Numbered from the stretch's first letter, positions 48,088 to 58,018 are shown. The stretch is DNA of 64,000 nucleotides from Azorinus chamasolen (GCA_963576725.1 OY755247.1:14262526-14326525), one strand, 5' to 3'. The notes: generated by a model from the sequence alone, not told the origin. Made by a program: numbers and translations.

Positions 48088-49425
48088 CGAGGGGTGTTCC
48101 AAAAATAATGTCATCTGTGCTTTATTTCGCGGAAATCGTGCAATTCATGCACAAAACCACCTCGTGTCGATCGAGTGATCACTGGCTCGTGACACAGGTC
48201 AATATCTCGTCCACACGTTCACTTGCCTCGGTACAGTGTACATCGTTTCATAGCCTATTCGTTAGACTATACACAAAATGACAGGAAAACGAGCTGAAAA
48301 TGTTCTTGAAATTAGGGCCTATATAAAAGGTAGGTCATTACTCGGCATAAAGGCTGTAGATATTCACCGCGAGGTGTGTGACATTTATGGGGAGGGCCAA
48401 ATGTCCCACAGGACTGTTTGTAGGTGGGTAGCTAAATTTAGTGCTGGGCAGCAGCAACTGAAAGATGCTGCTCGCCCAGGTCGTCCTGCAACAACTACGA
48501 CCAAAGGTAACATAGAAAAAATCCGAAATATCCTCAAAACTGATGCTCGATTCACCGTAAGACAATTGGCTCGAATGACAAACTTGTCGTTAGCAAGAGT
48601 TCATGCAATTTTGAAGAAACACCTAAAAGTTAGAAAGATAAATGCAAGATGGATACCCCATTTGTTAACGGATGAGCAAAAGAAGACGCGTGTAACAATG
48701 GCAAAAAAACTTCTCAAAATGTACCCAAAATATAGTAAAAAGGCTTTTGATAATATAGTCACTGGTGATGAGACCTGGGTGTATTATTTTGAACCAAAGC
48801 GGAAGGTTTCCAACCGAATATGGGCCACTAAAAATGCCAGACGCCCAAGTATTGCCAAACGAATACAAACGGTAAAGAAGGTTTTGTATGCTATTTTTTT
48901 CACTAATAAGGGTCCAGCTATTCAAATCCCGGTGCCAAAAGACAGAACGGTCACAGGCAAGTTCTATAAAAACGTTGTTCTGAGAAAATTGAAGAACTAC
49001 TACAAAAGTAGCCGCCCCAAAACAGGACTTAAGTATGTCCGACTTTTGCATGATAATGCTCCCGCTCACAAGGCACGTATTGTGACTGACTTTTTGGAGT
49101 CAGAGAAGGTTACCGTCCTTCCGCACCCTCCGTATTCGCCAGACTTGCCCCCCTGCGACTATTTTCTCTTTCCAAAACTTAAATATCATTTATCTGGAAG
49201 GAGATACAATTCGAGAAATGCCCTTGGATCTGCTGTTTATCAGTGTCTGATGGGTGTCCCCATTGAAGAGTATGAAAAATGCTTCCAAAAATGGATTGAC
49301 CGGCTAAAAAGGTGTATTCTGGCTGGCGGAGAGTATTTTGAAGGGCAGAGCAAATTAAAATGAACAAAAGCACTTCCGCTATATGAGCACCGATGCAAGT
49401 GACATTATTTTTGGAACACCCCTCG
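48088..49425 (+). mobile_element. Complete mariner transposon (1338 bp)
   Basis: The terminal inverted repeats (CGAGGGGTGTTCCAAAAATA..., 48088-48113 and 49400-49425) are identical over 26 bp. TA flanks both sides (48086-48087, 49426-49427), the expected Tc1/mariner target duplication. The single internal gene is uninterrupted. It sits inside a D(-) hairpin. Perfect TIRs plus an open transposase frame suggest a young and possibly active copy. Confidence 0.95.
48278..49363 (+). CDS. Mariner transposase, DD34D, intact
   Basis: This 361-residue protein has the full mariner length. The family cuts the element out at its TIRs and pastes it into TA. An N-terminal region with two predicted helix-turn-helix parts (about 10-55 and 90-115) should bind the TIRs. 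The linker motif WIPHLL (125-130) corresponds to the mariner WVPHEL. The catalytic triad is D164 (TGDETW), D259 (HDNAPAH) and D294 (CDYFLF). Exactly 34 residues separate the second and third Asp, which defines mariner as opposed to Tc1 (DD34E). YSPDL (287-291) is present. The ATG at 48278 is the first in frame and sits 190 bp inside the left TIR, a normal mariner spacing. The stop comes 37 bp before the right TIR. There are no introns, frameshifts or stops. I cannot name the subfamily. Confidence 0.95.
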   Translation: MTGKRAENVLEIRAYIKGRSLLGIKAVDIHREVCDIYGEGQMSHRTVCRWVAKFSAGQQQLKDAARPGRPATTTTKGNIEKIRNILKTDARFTVRQLARMTNLSLARVHAILKKHLKVRKINARWIPHLLTDEQKKTRVTMAKKLLKMYPKYSKKAFDNIVTGDETWVYYFEPKRKVSNRIWATKNARRPSIAKRIQTVKKVLYAIFFTNKGPAIQIPVPKDRTVTGKFYKNVVLRKLKNYYKSSRPKTGLKYVRLLHDNAPAHKARIVTDFLESEKVTVLPHPPYSPDLPPCDYFLFPKLKYHLSGRRYNSRNALGSAVYQCLMGVPIEEYEKCFQKWIDRLKRCILAGGEYFEGQSKLK

Positions 49426-49494
49426 TATTCTGTTTGCAAAGGCTTAAAAAGGCACACCCATGGAGTAAAGGGTTAAAAGCAAATGCCTGCTTGA

Positions 49495-49737
49495 CGCTTT
49501 CCTTCATACTAATGCTTTCTCACGCATTTGCAAACAGGGTAGACCCAGATCAGATGGCTCCTATAGGAGTCGTCTGATCAGGGTTCGTTCTATTTGCTAG
49601 TGAAATTTGATAGATCTGTTTCTGTAGTTTCTAAAATGGCTACATAAATTTACGCCTTCCATATTTCATTATAACTATTTTGTTCATGAATATTCAGTAG
49701 GTGTTTAAATTTGACTAGATATAGAACAAGAAAAGGG
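49495..49737 (+). mobile_element. TTAA-type hairpin element, family D
   Basis: Left flank TTGA, then CGCTTTCCTTCATACTAATG. Hairpin about 49529-49598 (tip GCTCCTATAGGAG). Right end AACAAGAAAAGGG-TTAA (49738-49741). Confidence 0.82.
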
Positions 49738-49740
49738 TTA

Positions 49741-49807
49741 ATGCAGGATGAAAGTCTATGAGAGCTTTCTGTAAAATGTTCGTCCTACATTAAGCTTCCA
49801 CTTGCCT
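49741..49807. repeat. Family A hairpin remnant
   Basis: AATGCAGGATGAAAGTCTAT GAGAGC ... CGTCCTACATTAAGCTTCCA. Starts directly at the D right end. Confidence 0.55.
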
Positions 49808-49839
49808 TAAAGACCCAGAAATATTTCCAGTTTGAGTTT

Positions 49840-50069
49840 TCTTTCACCGCCTGAATGTCACATAAATGCACCACGACAAATAGTGCAGTCCCAGATCAGA
49901 CGCCGCCTTTTCAAGGCGGTGTCTGATCAGAGACTTCACTTATTGTCACAATCTCTAGTTTTAGATCAGTGTTTTATACCTTTGAATTCTGTATTTATTT
50001 ATTCCGTTTCTTTATTTCAACGAATGATTTTAACAAAATTGGGTTGCAGAAATTTGGCGCCAAAAGAGT
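49840..50069 (-). mobile_element. TTAA-type element, family G, inverted
   Basis: CTTTCACCGCCTGAATGTCA ... hairpin 49876-49942 (AAATAGTGCAGTCCCAGATC, tip CGCCGCCTTTTCAAGGCGG) ... TTTGGCGCCAAAAGAG-TTAA. Sibling of 46267-46505 in opposite orientation. Confidence 0.78.
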
Positions 50070-50087
50070 TAAGGAGGGATTCCAATG

Positions 50088-50275
50088 TATCATTTAGGGG
50101 ATAACCGTTGCGTATTTGAAGATTTGCAGCAGTATATCGGTGGTTTATATGTCGCAAATTTAGTTTTACATGCGACGCGTTAGCGGAGCATGTAAAACGA
50201 TTATTTGCGACATATAAACCACCGATATACTGCTGCAAATCTTCAAATACGCAACGGTTATCCCTATTCTAATGA
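50088..50275. repeat. Long near-perfect hairpin H (about 75-bp arms)
   Basis: The left arm from GGATAACCGTTGCGTATTTG (50099) and right arm ending CAACGGTTATCC (50263) pair almost completely, apart from a small difference near 50157-50164. The loop is about 15 bp (ACGCGTTAGCGG). A fragment of the same arm (AGTATATCGGTGGTTTATAT) recurs at about 51802. Confidence 0.9.
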
Positions 50276-52047
50276 AACCATAGATCCAGATGGCAAAAAA
50301 CAAACAATACTTTAAGTCCTTTGATATTTTCTCTATGTCGTCATAGCATGACGTCATGAAACACCGCATATCTCCGCATTACGCATATAGAAAATAGTTC
50401 TCCCAGAACCTAGCAATTATGCTTATATTTAATATACCAAGAACTGGTGTTTTCACTTGATACTTTGATTTTCACAAATGAAAACCGTTAAGTGACGTCA
50501 TAGTCCGTTGAATTTCTTATGGTAGGTCCCTTTCAAAACTACGAAAGAAATTTGACCTCGACATTGCTCGAAATTCCACAATAATTGTGCACATTGACAA
50601 CGGAATTATTTATTTTTAAATTGTTTGCAATGTGGAACTGGTTGCATATTCAAGATACTTTGGCTGATTGGTGTATTTGATGAGAATGATGATAAGCCAA
50701 GTGGACGTGCAAATGGAAATTATCAGGAGCGACACTCTACAGGCATGTTTGGAATTTGCAAAGAGCCCTCAAGTGGTCTTGAGTGGGTGGGGCGAATTCT
50801 CATTATGGGACTGTCCTTGAAGAATTGAAGAATACTGCCGCTTCTGATTGTCGGACGAGTCGGCATAATAGCTTCGGACACTGGCTTCATTCTGATGACC
50901 GGACTTATTCATTATTTCCCTGGTTTTGACACCAGCATAGGCCAACAGCTAGTGCATGATTGCGGTCTCTCGGACACAGTGACTTGTGTTTTAAAACTTT
51001 TGACGAAACAAGCCTCAGCAGAAATTGTTTTCATCATTTCGTTCAGCACACGCTCACAAACAGGCCTGGATGTGTATATGATTCTTCATAATCGACTGAA
51101 CGTTTGGGTTCCTGAATGAAATGGTTCGATCACGGGAGCAGTTTTATCAGGTATGTTTTCAGAGATTTACATGACATGTTTCCTGCATGACTCATAAATT
51201 GTACTTTTGTCAGAGATCTTAGGTTTTCTATTATATGTATACCACGAAGAGCGAAATTCAAGGTTATGTCAAACCACTTTTCTTTGGAAAGATTTTTGAT
51301 TTATGACAGAGAGGAAACCCGAGTTTTTTTAGTGTTTTCAGATCATTGTTTGTGATCGGTTGGTAATGTTTAAGTGTTGTCAGGTCCTTCTTAAATAGTT
51401 TCAGCATGGATATAAAGCTCACACCTGCATGGTTATGTACCTTAAATCTTATATTTACAGGGTGCAAGTGCCACAAACACCTCAAAACAGAATAGAGGAA
51501 GAGAAACGTTTGTTCAAATTGAATGACAGTGAATTAGATCAACATGTGAAATAAATGGACTCAGGATCAACTTGTGGGAATTTGCGATAGATATTTGAAT
51601 AGAATCACCAGACTCACATTGACTACAACCATAAAATGTGTTGAAAAAAAAACAACAAGCAAAATGAAAACATTTGACATTTCATTCATCCAGTGTCTTC
51701 GTTCATTCAGACCCATTCATTCAATTTTACTATTAATGCGCGTATGAATATTTCGTAGTAAATTTTCTAGTGATTCGGTTTCCGACAGTATATTCATTTT
51801 TCCGACAGTATATCGGTGGTTTATATGCTTCAAATTTTGTCACGTGGACCAATCAGAATGCGTGTTACAAAAATGTTGCATTAGAATTATTATTTGAAGC
51901 TGTCTTAATTGATTCTCTGTGGCAGATATGGTACACAAGTAAATCGCTTCCTTCCAATACATTTAGCACTTACATTGCTGAGCAAAAATAATATCTGCTC
52001 AAATTGGAATCTGGTGCAATTTTAACAACTCCTATTCAATCAAGCTT
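50276..52047. other. Low-repeat stretch without supported gene
   Basis: The least repetitive part of the window. Two CRE-type TGACGTCA sites occur at 50349-50356 and 50493-50500. A partial H arm lies at about 51797-51830, followed by GTCACGTGGACCAATCAG. Short frames (50625-50828, 50895-51119) have no recognisable domain. It could hold non-coding or exonic sequence that I cannot identify. Confidence 0.4.
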
Positions 52048-52051
52048 TTAA

Positions 52052-52275
52052 CCCTTCGCTTGCTGTTCACATCAATATACCTACCTGTAAATAGTGAAGA
52101 CCCAGATGAGACAGCTCCTGCAGGAGCTGTCTCATCAGGGTCTGCACTATTTACAAATTGATTGTGCAACCAGTGCGCTCCACAACAGTGATTGCATAGT
52201 GAATATATATGTAATTATGCAATAGGACATGGGTAAAGAAGGAGAAATGTATTTTAAAATTCAGCAAGAGAAGGG
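52052..52275 (+). mobile_element. TTAA-type hairpin element, family C
   Basis: TTAA 52048-52051 and 52276-52279. Palindrome about 52084-52157, tip AGCTCCTGCAGGAGCT. A short deletion in the right half (AGTGAATATATATG) makes it shorter than other C copies. Confidence 0.9.
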
Positions 52276-52572
52276 TTAAGAAACCAATGACCGACATTCA
52301 GGTTTCTGATAATTTTATACTGAAGCAATTGTATGGCTATCAGGTTTTAGAAACTGGGGTTTCGTGTTATAAAACATTATGCGATAAATATGGAGTTTCA
52401 GATATGTTTTAAAAGATATCAATCTAGCTAACAGATTTCCATTGATTTTCAGCAGCCTATTATTTTGTTTTGTACAAAATTGACACAGAGAGAAAACGTT
52501 ATGAATATGTGTTAGCAGAATTTTTATAATGGTACATAAACAGAAAGTGTAATATCTGGTCTATAAAATTCA

Positions 52573-52694
52573 ATAAGCACACGAAGCAGACCCTGATCAG
52601 GGGGTCCTTACGTCTGATCTGGGTCTGCTCTGTTTGCAAATACGCAAAAAGGCATTTACAAAAGGCATGTCTATGAAAGCAAGGGTTAAAACAA
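52573..52694 (-). repeat. Family D(-) element, left half lost
   Basis: Hairpin ACGAAGCAGACCCTGATCAG ... CTGATCTGGGTCTGCTCTG, then TTTGCAAATACGCAAAAAGG and the end AAAGCAAGGG-TTAA. Confidence 0.65.
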
Positions 52695-52740
52695 ATTCTG
52701 AATATAAGAATATAAAACATATCACTGAATAAAGATAAAC

Positions 52741-52962
52741 ACATTCCCACATATGCTATTTTTAGACCAAACTCTTTGAAAAAGTACTACCAAAAAGGAG
52801 TATTTATAAGAGAAAGGGTAAATTTTAGATTTGTGTAGTCTTGAAACCATTGTGATAAATAGAGCATTTGCTCCTAAGAAGCAAAATTAATGCTCTATTT
52901 ATCACAATGGTTTCAGAAAGTGACTTTTAAAGATACGTTAGAAGGCGTCAATATAATATGGG
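52741..52962. mobile_element. TTAA-type hairpin element, family B
   Basis: Left end ACATTCCCACATATGC (TTAA lost). Palindrome about 52850-52914 with a disturbed tip (GCTCCTAAGAAGCAAAATTAATGC). Right end AATATGGG-TTAA (52963-52966). Confidence 0.8.
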
Positions 52963-53053
52963 TTAAAACACTTCAAGCATACAGCCTGATCGTTTATTGT
53001 AATCGAACTCCAAGAGGTGAAATATTCTGTTTATTTTGTAACATTGCATGCTA

Positions 53054-53450
53054 CAGCGGAACCACTCTAAAGCGACCACCCAATGAATAGATATACAGTA
53101 GAACATGTCTTAAGCGATCATCAAAAAGGTCCATTTATTAGTCTGTAAGGCAGGTGGTAGCTTAATGCAGATCAAAAACAATACAGAAAGCTCCTATAGG
53201 AGCTTTCTGCATTACTTTTGCCCTGTATTAAGCAATGGCCTGTTTTTAAAATTCCCTTTTCCAGTCAATAAAAGGTTACTTAAGATTCTACAGTATGTAT
53301 TAAAAAGCAGATGATAGCTTAATGTATAAGATGAACGTAATGTAGAAAGCTCTTATTGGAGCTTTGAGAATATCTACCGTTCTACATTAAGCTACTAGCT
53401 GTATCCACGACAGTAAGAACTAGTTTGTGGTCGCATTAGAGGCTTTACTG
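53054..53450. mobile_element. TA-type element, A1, split by an A5 element
   Basis: Left TIR CAGCGGAACCACTCTAAAGC after TA. The A5 insert (53096-53293). Hairpin remnant AGATGATAGCTTAATG ... TACATTAAGCTACTAGC. Right TIR GTGGTCGCATTAGAGGCTTT ACTG then TA. Confidence 0.7.
53096..53293. mobile_element. TA-type hairpin element, A5, nested
   Basis: Left TIR CAGTAGAACATGTCTTAAGC after TA. Palindrome 53149-53243 (tip CTCCTATAGGAG). Right end ACTTAAGATTCTACAGTA. Confidence 0.75.
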
Positions 53451-53926
53451 TATAAATGATATTTGCCATTTTGTCTCTGTAATTGCTTGCTATAAATATC
53501 AGAAAAAACAAGCAATATTCTGACACTCGGTATACAAAATTGCTCAGCAATTACGATATACGTGTTAAATACATTGATGACCACTTTCTCATTTTTTGTA
53601 AAGGAAACAGGCTAATCTCTACGATATACGTGTTAAATACATTGTTGACCACTTTCTCATTTTTTGTAAAGGAAACAGGCTAAGAGATTAGCCTGTTTCC
53701 TTTACAAAAAATGAGAAAGTGGTCAACAATGTATTTAACACGTATATCGTAATTGCTGAGCAATTTTGTATAATGAGTGTCAAAATATTGCTTGTTTTTT
53801 TCTGATATTTATAGCAAGCACATACACAGACAAAATGGCAAATATCATTTATACAGTAAAGCCCCTCTAATGCGACCATCAACTAGTTCTTACTGTCGTG
53901 GATACAGCTAGTAGCTTAGCACAGAA
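53388..53926. repeat. Large palindrome (inverted duplication, about 240-bp arms)
   Basis: The sequence from TAGCTACTAG... (53390s) through the A1 right TIR and onward is repeated inverted up to GGATACAGCTAGTAGC (53907-53922). The centre is GGCTAA-GAG-ATTAGCC near 53679-53694. A segment of about 70 bp (ACGATATACGTGTTAAATAC ...) is present twice in the left arm and once in the right. Arm identity is high, with scattered differences. Confidence 0.9.
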
Positions 53927-53929
53927 GTC

Positions 53930-54100
53930 CAGATAGGAAACGTAAATTTGCACAACTTCTTTATTTCTCCACCAAACCCAATGTTGTGACCACTCGTTTG
54001 AATGGTATTTTCGAGACGATTCTAAAGAGTGGCCATGGCATAGGGTTTGATGGAGAAATTTAAGATTTTGAGTTTGCACCTTTATTTGTTGCTCTGTAGG
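53930..54100. mobile_element. Hairpin element, family E
   Basis: AGATAGGAAACGTAAATTTG, palindrome about 53966-54055 (CCACCAAACCCAATGTTGTG, tip TATTTTCGAGACG) with several mismatches. Right end TTGCACCTTTATTTGTTGCT CTG. Confidence 0.72.
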
Positions 54101-54179
54101 CATATTTATTTAGGCCTATCTCGTCATAGTAATCTTAATGATTTTAGGTCACTTAACTGTTTATCTCATCTAGACGATT

Positions 54180-54349
54180 TCTGAAGCCTTTGTAAACAGT
54201 CTAGACCCAGATCAGACGATTCCTGTAGGAGCTGTCTGATCAGGGCCTGTTCTTGTTGCTTATAGAATAATGTAGATCAGATTCTGAATTTTCTGTCATG
54301 AACAAGTTTCATTGTTATAAAAAATCAGTCCATAAATATTCATACATTA
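54180..54349 (+). mobile_element. TTAA-type element, family D, split by HLE-1b
   Basis: Hairpin about 54190-54262 (TGTAAACAGTCTAGACCCAG, tip TTCCTGTAGGAGC). The body runs to ATAAATATTCATACATTATT, where HLE-1b begins. D-like TTAATATTCATGG resumes at about 55911. Confidence 0.65.
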
Positions 54350-55900
54350 TTATACCCCCCTTTTGAAAAAATGGGGGTATATTGCTTTGCACATGTCGGT
54401 CGGTCGGTCGGTCGGTCGGTCGGTCGGTCGGTCGGTAGATCGATGGTTTCCGAATGATAACTAATAAACGACTTGGCATAGAATCTTCAAACTTGCTGTG
54501 GTGGTTGGTCATGACAAGTAGATGAGCCCTGTTGTTTTTGAGGTCACTAGGTCAAAGGTCAAGGTCACAATGACCTAAAATGGTGAAATAGTTTCCGATC
54601 AATAACTGCTGAAGGGTTTGGCTTGGGATCTTCAAACTTGCTGTGGTGGTTGATCATGACCACTAGACGACCCCTATTGTTTTTGAGGTCACTAGGTCAA
54701 AGGTCAAAGTCACCATGACCTTAACTGGTTAGATGGTTTCCGATCAATAACTGCTCAAGGGTTTGGCTCAGAATCTTCAAACTTGCTGTGGTAGTTGGTC
54801 ATGACCACTGGATGACCCCTATTGTTCTTGAGGTCACTAGGTCAAAGGTCAAGGTCACCATGACCTTAACTGATAAAATGGTTTCTGATCAATATCTGCT
54901 CAAGTGTTTGGCTTAGGATCTTCAAATTTGCTTAGATGGTTGGTCTTGACAACTAGATGAGCCCTGTTGTTTTTGAGGTCACTAGGTCAGAGGTCAAGGT
55001 CACCATGACCTTAACTGGTGAAATGGTTAACGATCAATAACTGCTCAAGGGTTCGGCTTAGGATCTTCAAACTTGCTGTGGTGGTTGGTCATGACCACTA
55101 GATGACCCCTATCGTTTTTCAGGTCACTAGGTCAAAGTCACCATGACCTTAACTGGTTAAATGGTTTCCGATCAATAACTGCTCAAGGGTTTGGCTTAGA
55201 ATCTTCAAACTTGCTGCAGTAGTTGGTAATGACCACTAGATGACCCCTATTATTTTTTAGGTCACTAGGTAAAAGGTCAAGGTCACCATGACATTAACAG
55301 GTAAAATGGTTTCTGATCAATAACTGCTCACTTGTTTGGCTCAGGATCTTCAAATTTGCTTAGGTGGTTGGTCATGACAACTAGATGAACCCTGTTGTTT
55401 TTGAGGTCACTAGGTCAAAGGTCAAGATCACCATGACCTTAACTGGTGAAATGGTTAACGATCAATAACTGCTCAAGGGTTTGGCTTAGGATCTTCAAAC
55501 TTGCTGTGGTGGTTGGTCATGACAACTAGATGACCCCTATTGTGTTTGAGGTCACTAGGTCAAATATCAAGGTCATCGTGAGCTTAACTGATGAAATGGT
55601 TTCTGATTAATAACTGCTCAATGATTTGGTTCGGGATCTTAAAACTTGCTGTGGTAGTTGGTCGTGACCACTAGATGTCCCCTTTAGTTGTTGAGGTCAT
55701 TAGGTCAACGATCAAGGTCACCATGACCTTAACTTGTGAAATGTTTTCAGATTAATAAATGATCAGTGGTTTGACTTAGGATCTTCAAAGTTGATGTAGT
55801 GATTAGTCATGACCACTAGATGACCTCTATAGTAGTTGAGGTCACTAGATCGAAGGTCAGGGGGTCTGGGGGTATACATGTTTTACAAACATCTCTTGTT
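54350..55900 (+). mobile_element. Helitron-like element HLE-1b
   Basis: Same 5' hairpin (TATACCCCCC ... GGGGGTATA), a GGTC tract (54395-54434), about ten 145-bp units, and the same 3' end (GGGGGTATAC, ATGTTTTACAAACAT, CTCTTGTT ending 55900) as HLE-1a. Longer than HLE-1a by extra units. Confidence 0.83.
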
Positions 55901-55949
55901 TTGTTTTTAAATTAATATTCATGGGGAGAGGGTCTGTTTTATTGCTATA

Positions 55950-56278
55950 TATCACAATAAACAGTCAACCACTCGATTGAGATAGAGCAAAGCGCAGACC
56001 ACGCCAGTCTCTTAGAGTTTGTATTAATACCTGTTGGTTCTGTAGGAGTGAGTTATTCCTAGAGTCAAACCTACTATCACTTATACTTTCTAAAAGACTT
56101 GTTAAAAGAGGAAACTTTAGCAGAGAGAGTATTGTCCACCATGTCATTTCAAGAACCGCATAGCGCATGGATTTGGAAATGAGTTACCCATTACTAGAGA
56201 TCGCGGTGGCATTCCGAAACAGCAATATGCAGTAACACCTTTCTAAATGATTACTCAATAGATGCATAATCTGTGACT
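55950..56278. other. Unassigned
   Basis: No recognised repeat or gene. A 67-codon minus-strand frame at 55965-56168 is unsupported. Confidence 0.35.
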
Positions 56279-56282
56279 TTAA

Positions 56283-56751
56283 CCCTTTCCTCCATATAAA
56301 CGCATTTACACGCATTTGCAAACAGAGTAGACCAGATCAGAGAGATCCTACAGGAACAGTCTCGCGGATCAGGGTCTCCTCTGTTTACTAATAAAAATTG
56401 ATAGATCTGTCTCTTTACTTTCTTAACCCATTCCAGTATAGGCTACTTTTAGATCCAACCTACTGGAAAAAATCTACCGAAAAGGAGCATTTACTACTAA
56501 AAAGGAACATTTTAGAATTGTGTAGTGTTGAAACCATTGTGATAAATAGAGCATTTGCTCCTATGGAGCAAATGCTCTATTTATCACAATGGTTTCACAA
56601 AGTGACTTTTACAGAGGCGTCAAAAGGCGTCTATATGCGGGAATGGTTAAATGGCTACAATGCTCCACCTTCTGTACTTCATTATAACTATTTTGTCCTT
56701 GATTATCCACTATCCAGTAGGTAATGAAATAAACATTGAACAGCGAAAGGG
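56283..56751 (+). mobile_element. TTAA-type element, family D, split by a B element
   Basis: TTAA-CCCTTTCCTCCATATAAACG, hairpin about 56316-56390 (tip ATCCTACAGGAAC), then the B element at TTAA, then ATGGCTACAATGCTCCACC ... ATTGAACAGCGAAAGGG-TTAA (56752-56755). Confidence 0.85.
56427..56646. mobile_element. TTAA-type hairpin element, family B, nested
   Basis: TTAA at 56423-56426 and 56647-56650. Palindrome about 56529-56597, tip GCTCCTATGGAGC. The D sibling at 12135-12154 has a single TTAA at this point. Confidence 0.9.
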
Positions 56752-56853
56752 TTAACCGTTTACCAGATGTATATTTAGATTAAGACATGTATGAATATTA
56801 ACTAGCCATTATAACAGCATTATTAACGAGGGAATCATCGTGACTGGAACTGT

Positions 56854-57046
56854 AGAATCTGGGTCCATGCTTATAAAGCTTTTAGTTGAGTCTGAGTTTC
56901 GTTCTCAAGCTTTTGATTGGTCAGATTTGAGTTCTCAAGCTTTTGATTGGTCAGATTTGAGCCAGAGGCTCAAATCTGACCAATCAAAAGCTTGAGAACG
57001 TACTCAGACTCAACTAAAAGTTTTATAAGCATGGACCCAGATTTAT
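56854..57046. repeat. Palindrome I with duplicated inner arm
   Basis: AATCTGGGTCCATGCTTATA ... TATAAGCATGGACCCAGATT. In the left arm TTCTCAAGCTTTTGATTGGT CAGATTTGAG occurs twice in tandem (56910-56968). The right arm has it once. Centre GCCAGAGGC. Confidence 0.88.
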
Positions 57047-57054
57047 ATGAATTC

Positions 57055-57144
57055 ATAAGCAAACAGAGCAGCTGTTCTCCAGGGGTTACCATAATTGCAA
57101 AGGCATGAAGAAGCATTCATTGTAAGGAGAGCATTAATGCAGGT
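57055..57144. repeat. D and A fragments
   Basis: AAGCAAACAGAGCAGCTG (D arm) and TTAATGCAGGTGGCTATTAA (A arm), both broken. Confidence 0.4.
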
Positions 57145-57362
57145 GGCTATTAACGCTTTTTCATGCATTTGCAAACAGTCTAGTAGACCCAGATCAGACG
57201 ATTCCTGTAGGAGCTGTCTGATCTGTTTGCTTATTGTGTAATATAGAAGTAATTTTTCAGTTTCTGCATGAGCCAAAATGTCCTGTGTTCATATGCCATT
57301 ATAAAAAATAATAAATATTCATGATTTCATTATTTCTTACATGAATATGCAATAGTGAAATG
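57145..57362 (+). mobile_element. TTAA-type element, family D, decayed
   Basis: GCTTTTTCATGCATTTGC, hairpin about 57167-57232 (AAACAGTCTAGTAGACCCAG, tip TTCCTGTAGGAGC, right arm shortened). Body to ATTTCTTACATGAATATGCA. Confidence 0.65.
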
Positions 57363-57514
57363 TGCAATACAGGATGGAAGTTATGCGTAAACTTTCGACT
57401 GAAGCTTTTAATGGGGTATTACTATCATACCGCATTAAGCGGCCGCATGATTGAACCCTTCACTCCATTCATGTTAGAAACGATGAAAAGTATTATTATT
57501 AATAATTATATTAA

Positions 57515-57756
57515 CCCTTCTCTTGCTGAATTTTGAAATACATTTCTTCTTCTTCACTCATGTCCTGTTGTATATTTACATATATCTTCACTGTGTACAC
57601 GTATTTCGTTGTGCAATCACTGCTGTGGAGTGCACTGGTTGCTCAATCAACTTGTAAATAGTGCAGACCTTGATGAGACAGCTCCTGCAGGAGCTGTCTC
57701 ATCTGGGTCTTCACTATTTACATGTAGGTATATTGACGCGAATAGCAAGCGAAGGG
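57515..57756 (-). mobile_element. TTAA-type hairpin element, family C, inverted
   Basis: TTAA 57511-57514 and 57757-57760. Palindrome about 57650-57723, tip AGCTCCTGCAGGAGCT. Confidence 0.9.
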
Positions 57757-57845
57757 TTAATAATTTAAATAGCGCATCGACATTGAGATTTTTTTTCTAT
57801 ATGGTAGAAACTGTAGAATCACATCTTTATTCTTATTTCATTAGC

Positions 57846-57956
57846 TAACAGAGCAGACCCTGATCATACAGCTTCTATCTATAAGAATAAGAGCTGTCTG
57901 ATCTGTGTCTACTCTGTTTGCGAGGGCTTAGAAAGGCGTATTTATGGAGTAAAGGG
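57846..57956 (-). repeat. Family D(-) element, left half lost
   Basis: Hairpin AGCTAACAGAGCAGACCCTG ... CTGATCTGTGTCTACTCTG with an enlarged AT-rich tip. End GGAGTAAAGGG-TTAA (57957-57960). Confidence 0.65.
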
Positions 57957-58018
57957 TTAAAGGTGACCAAGATAATTTGTTAAGTAATAGCCTTGGAGAG
58001 GTCCTACTGCATATTTAA

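Noticed and set aside
50349..50500. Promoter with paired CRE (TGACGTCA) sites
   Set aside because: Two 8-mers without a gene, TATA box or initiator nearby. D elements also carry TGACGTCATTATTTC, so the motif may come from repeats.
50625..51119. Possible gene in the low-repeat stretch
   Set aside because: Two frames of 67 and 74 codons, no recognisable domain, no consistent splice sites. Left unassigned.
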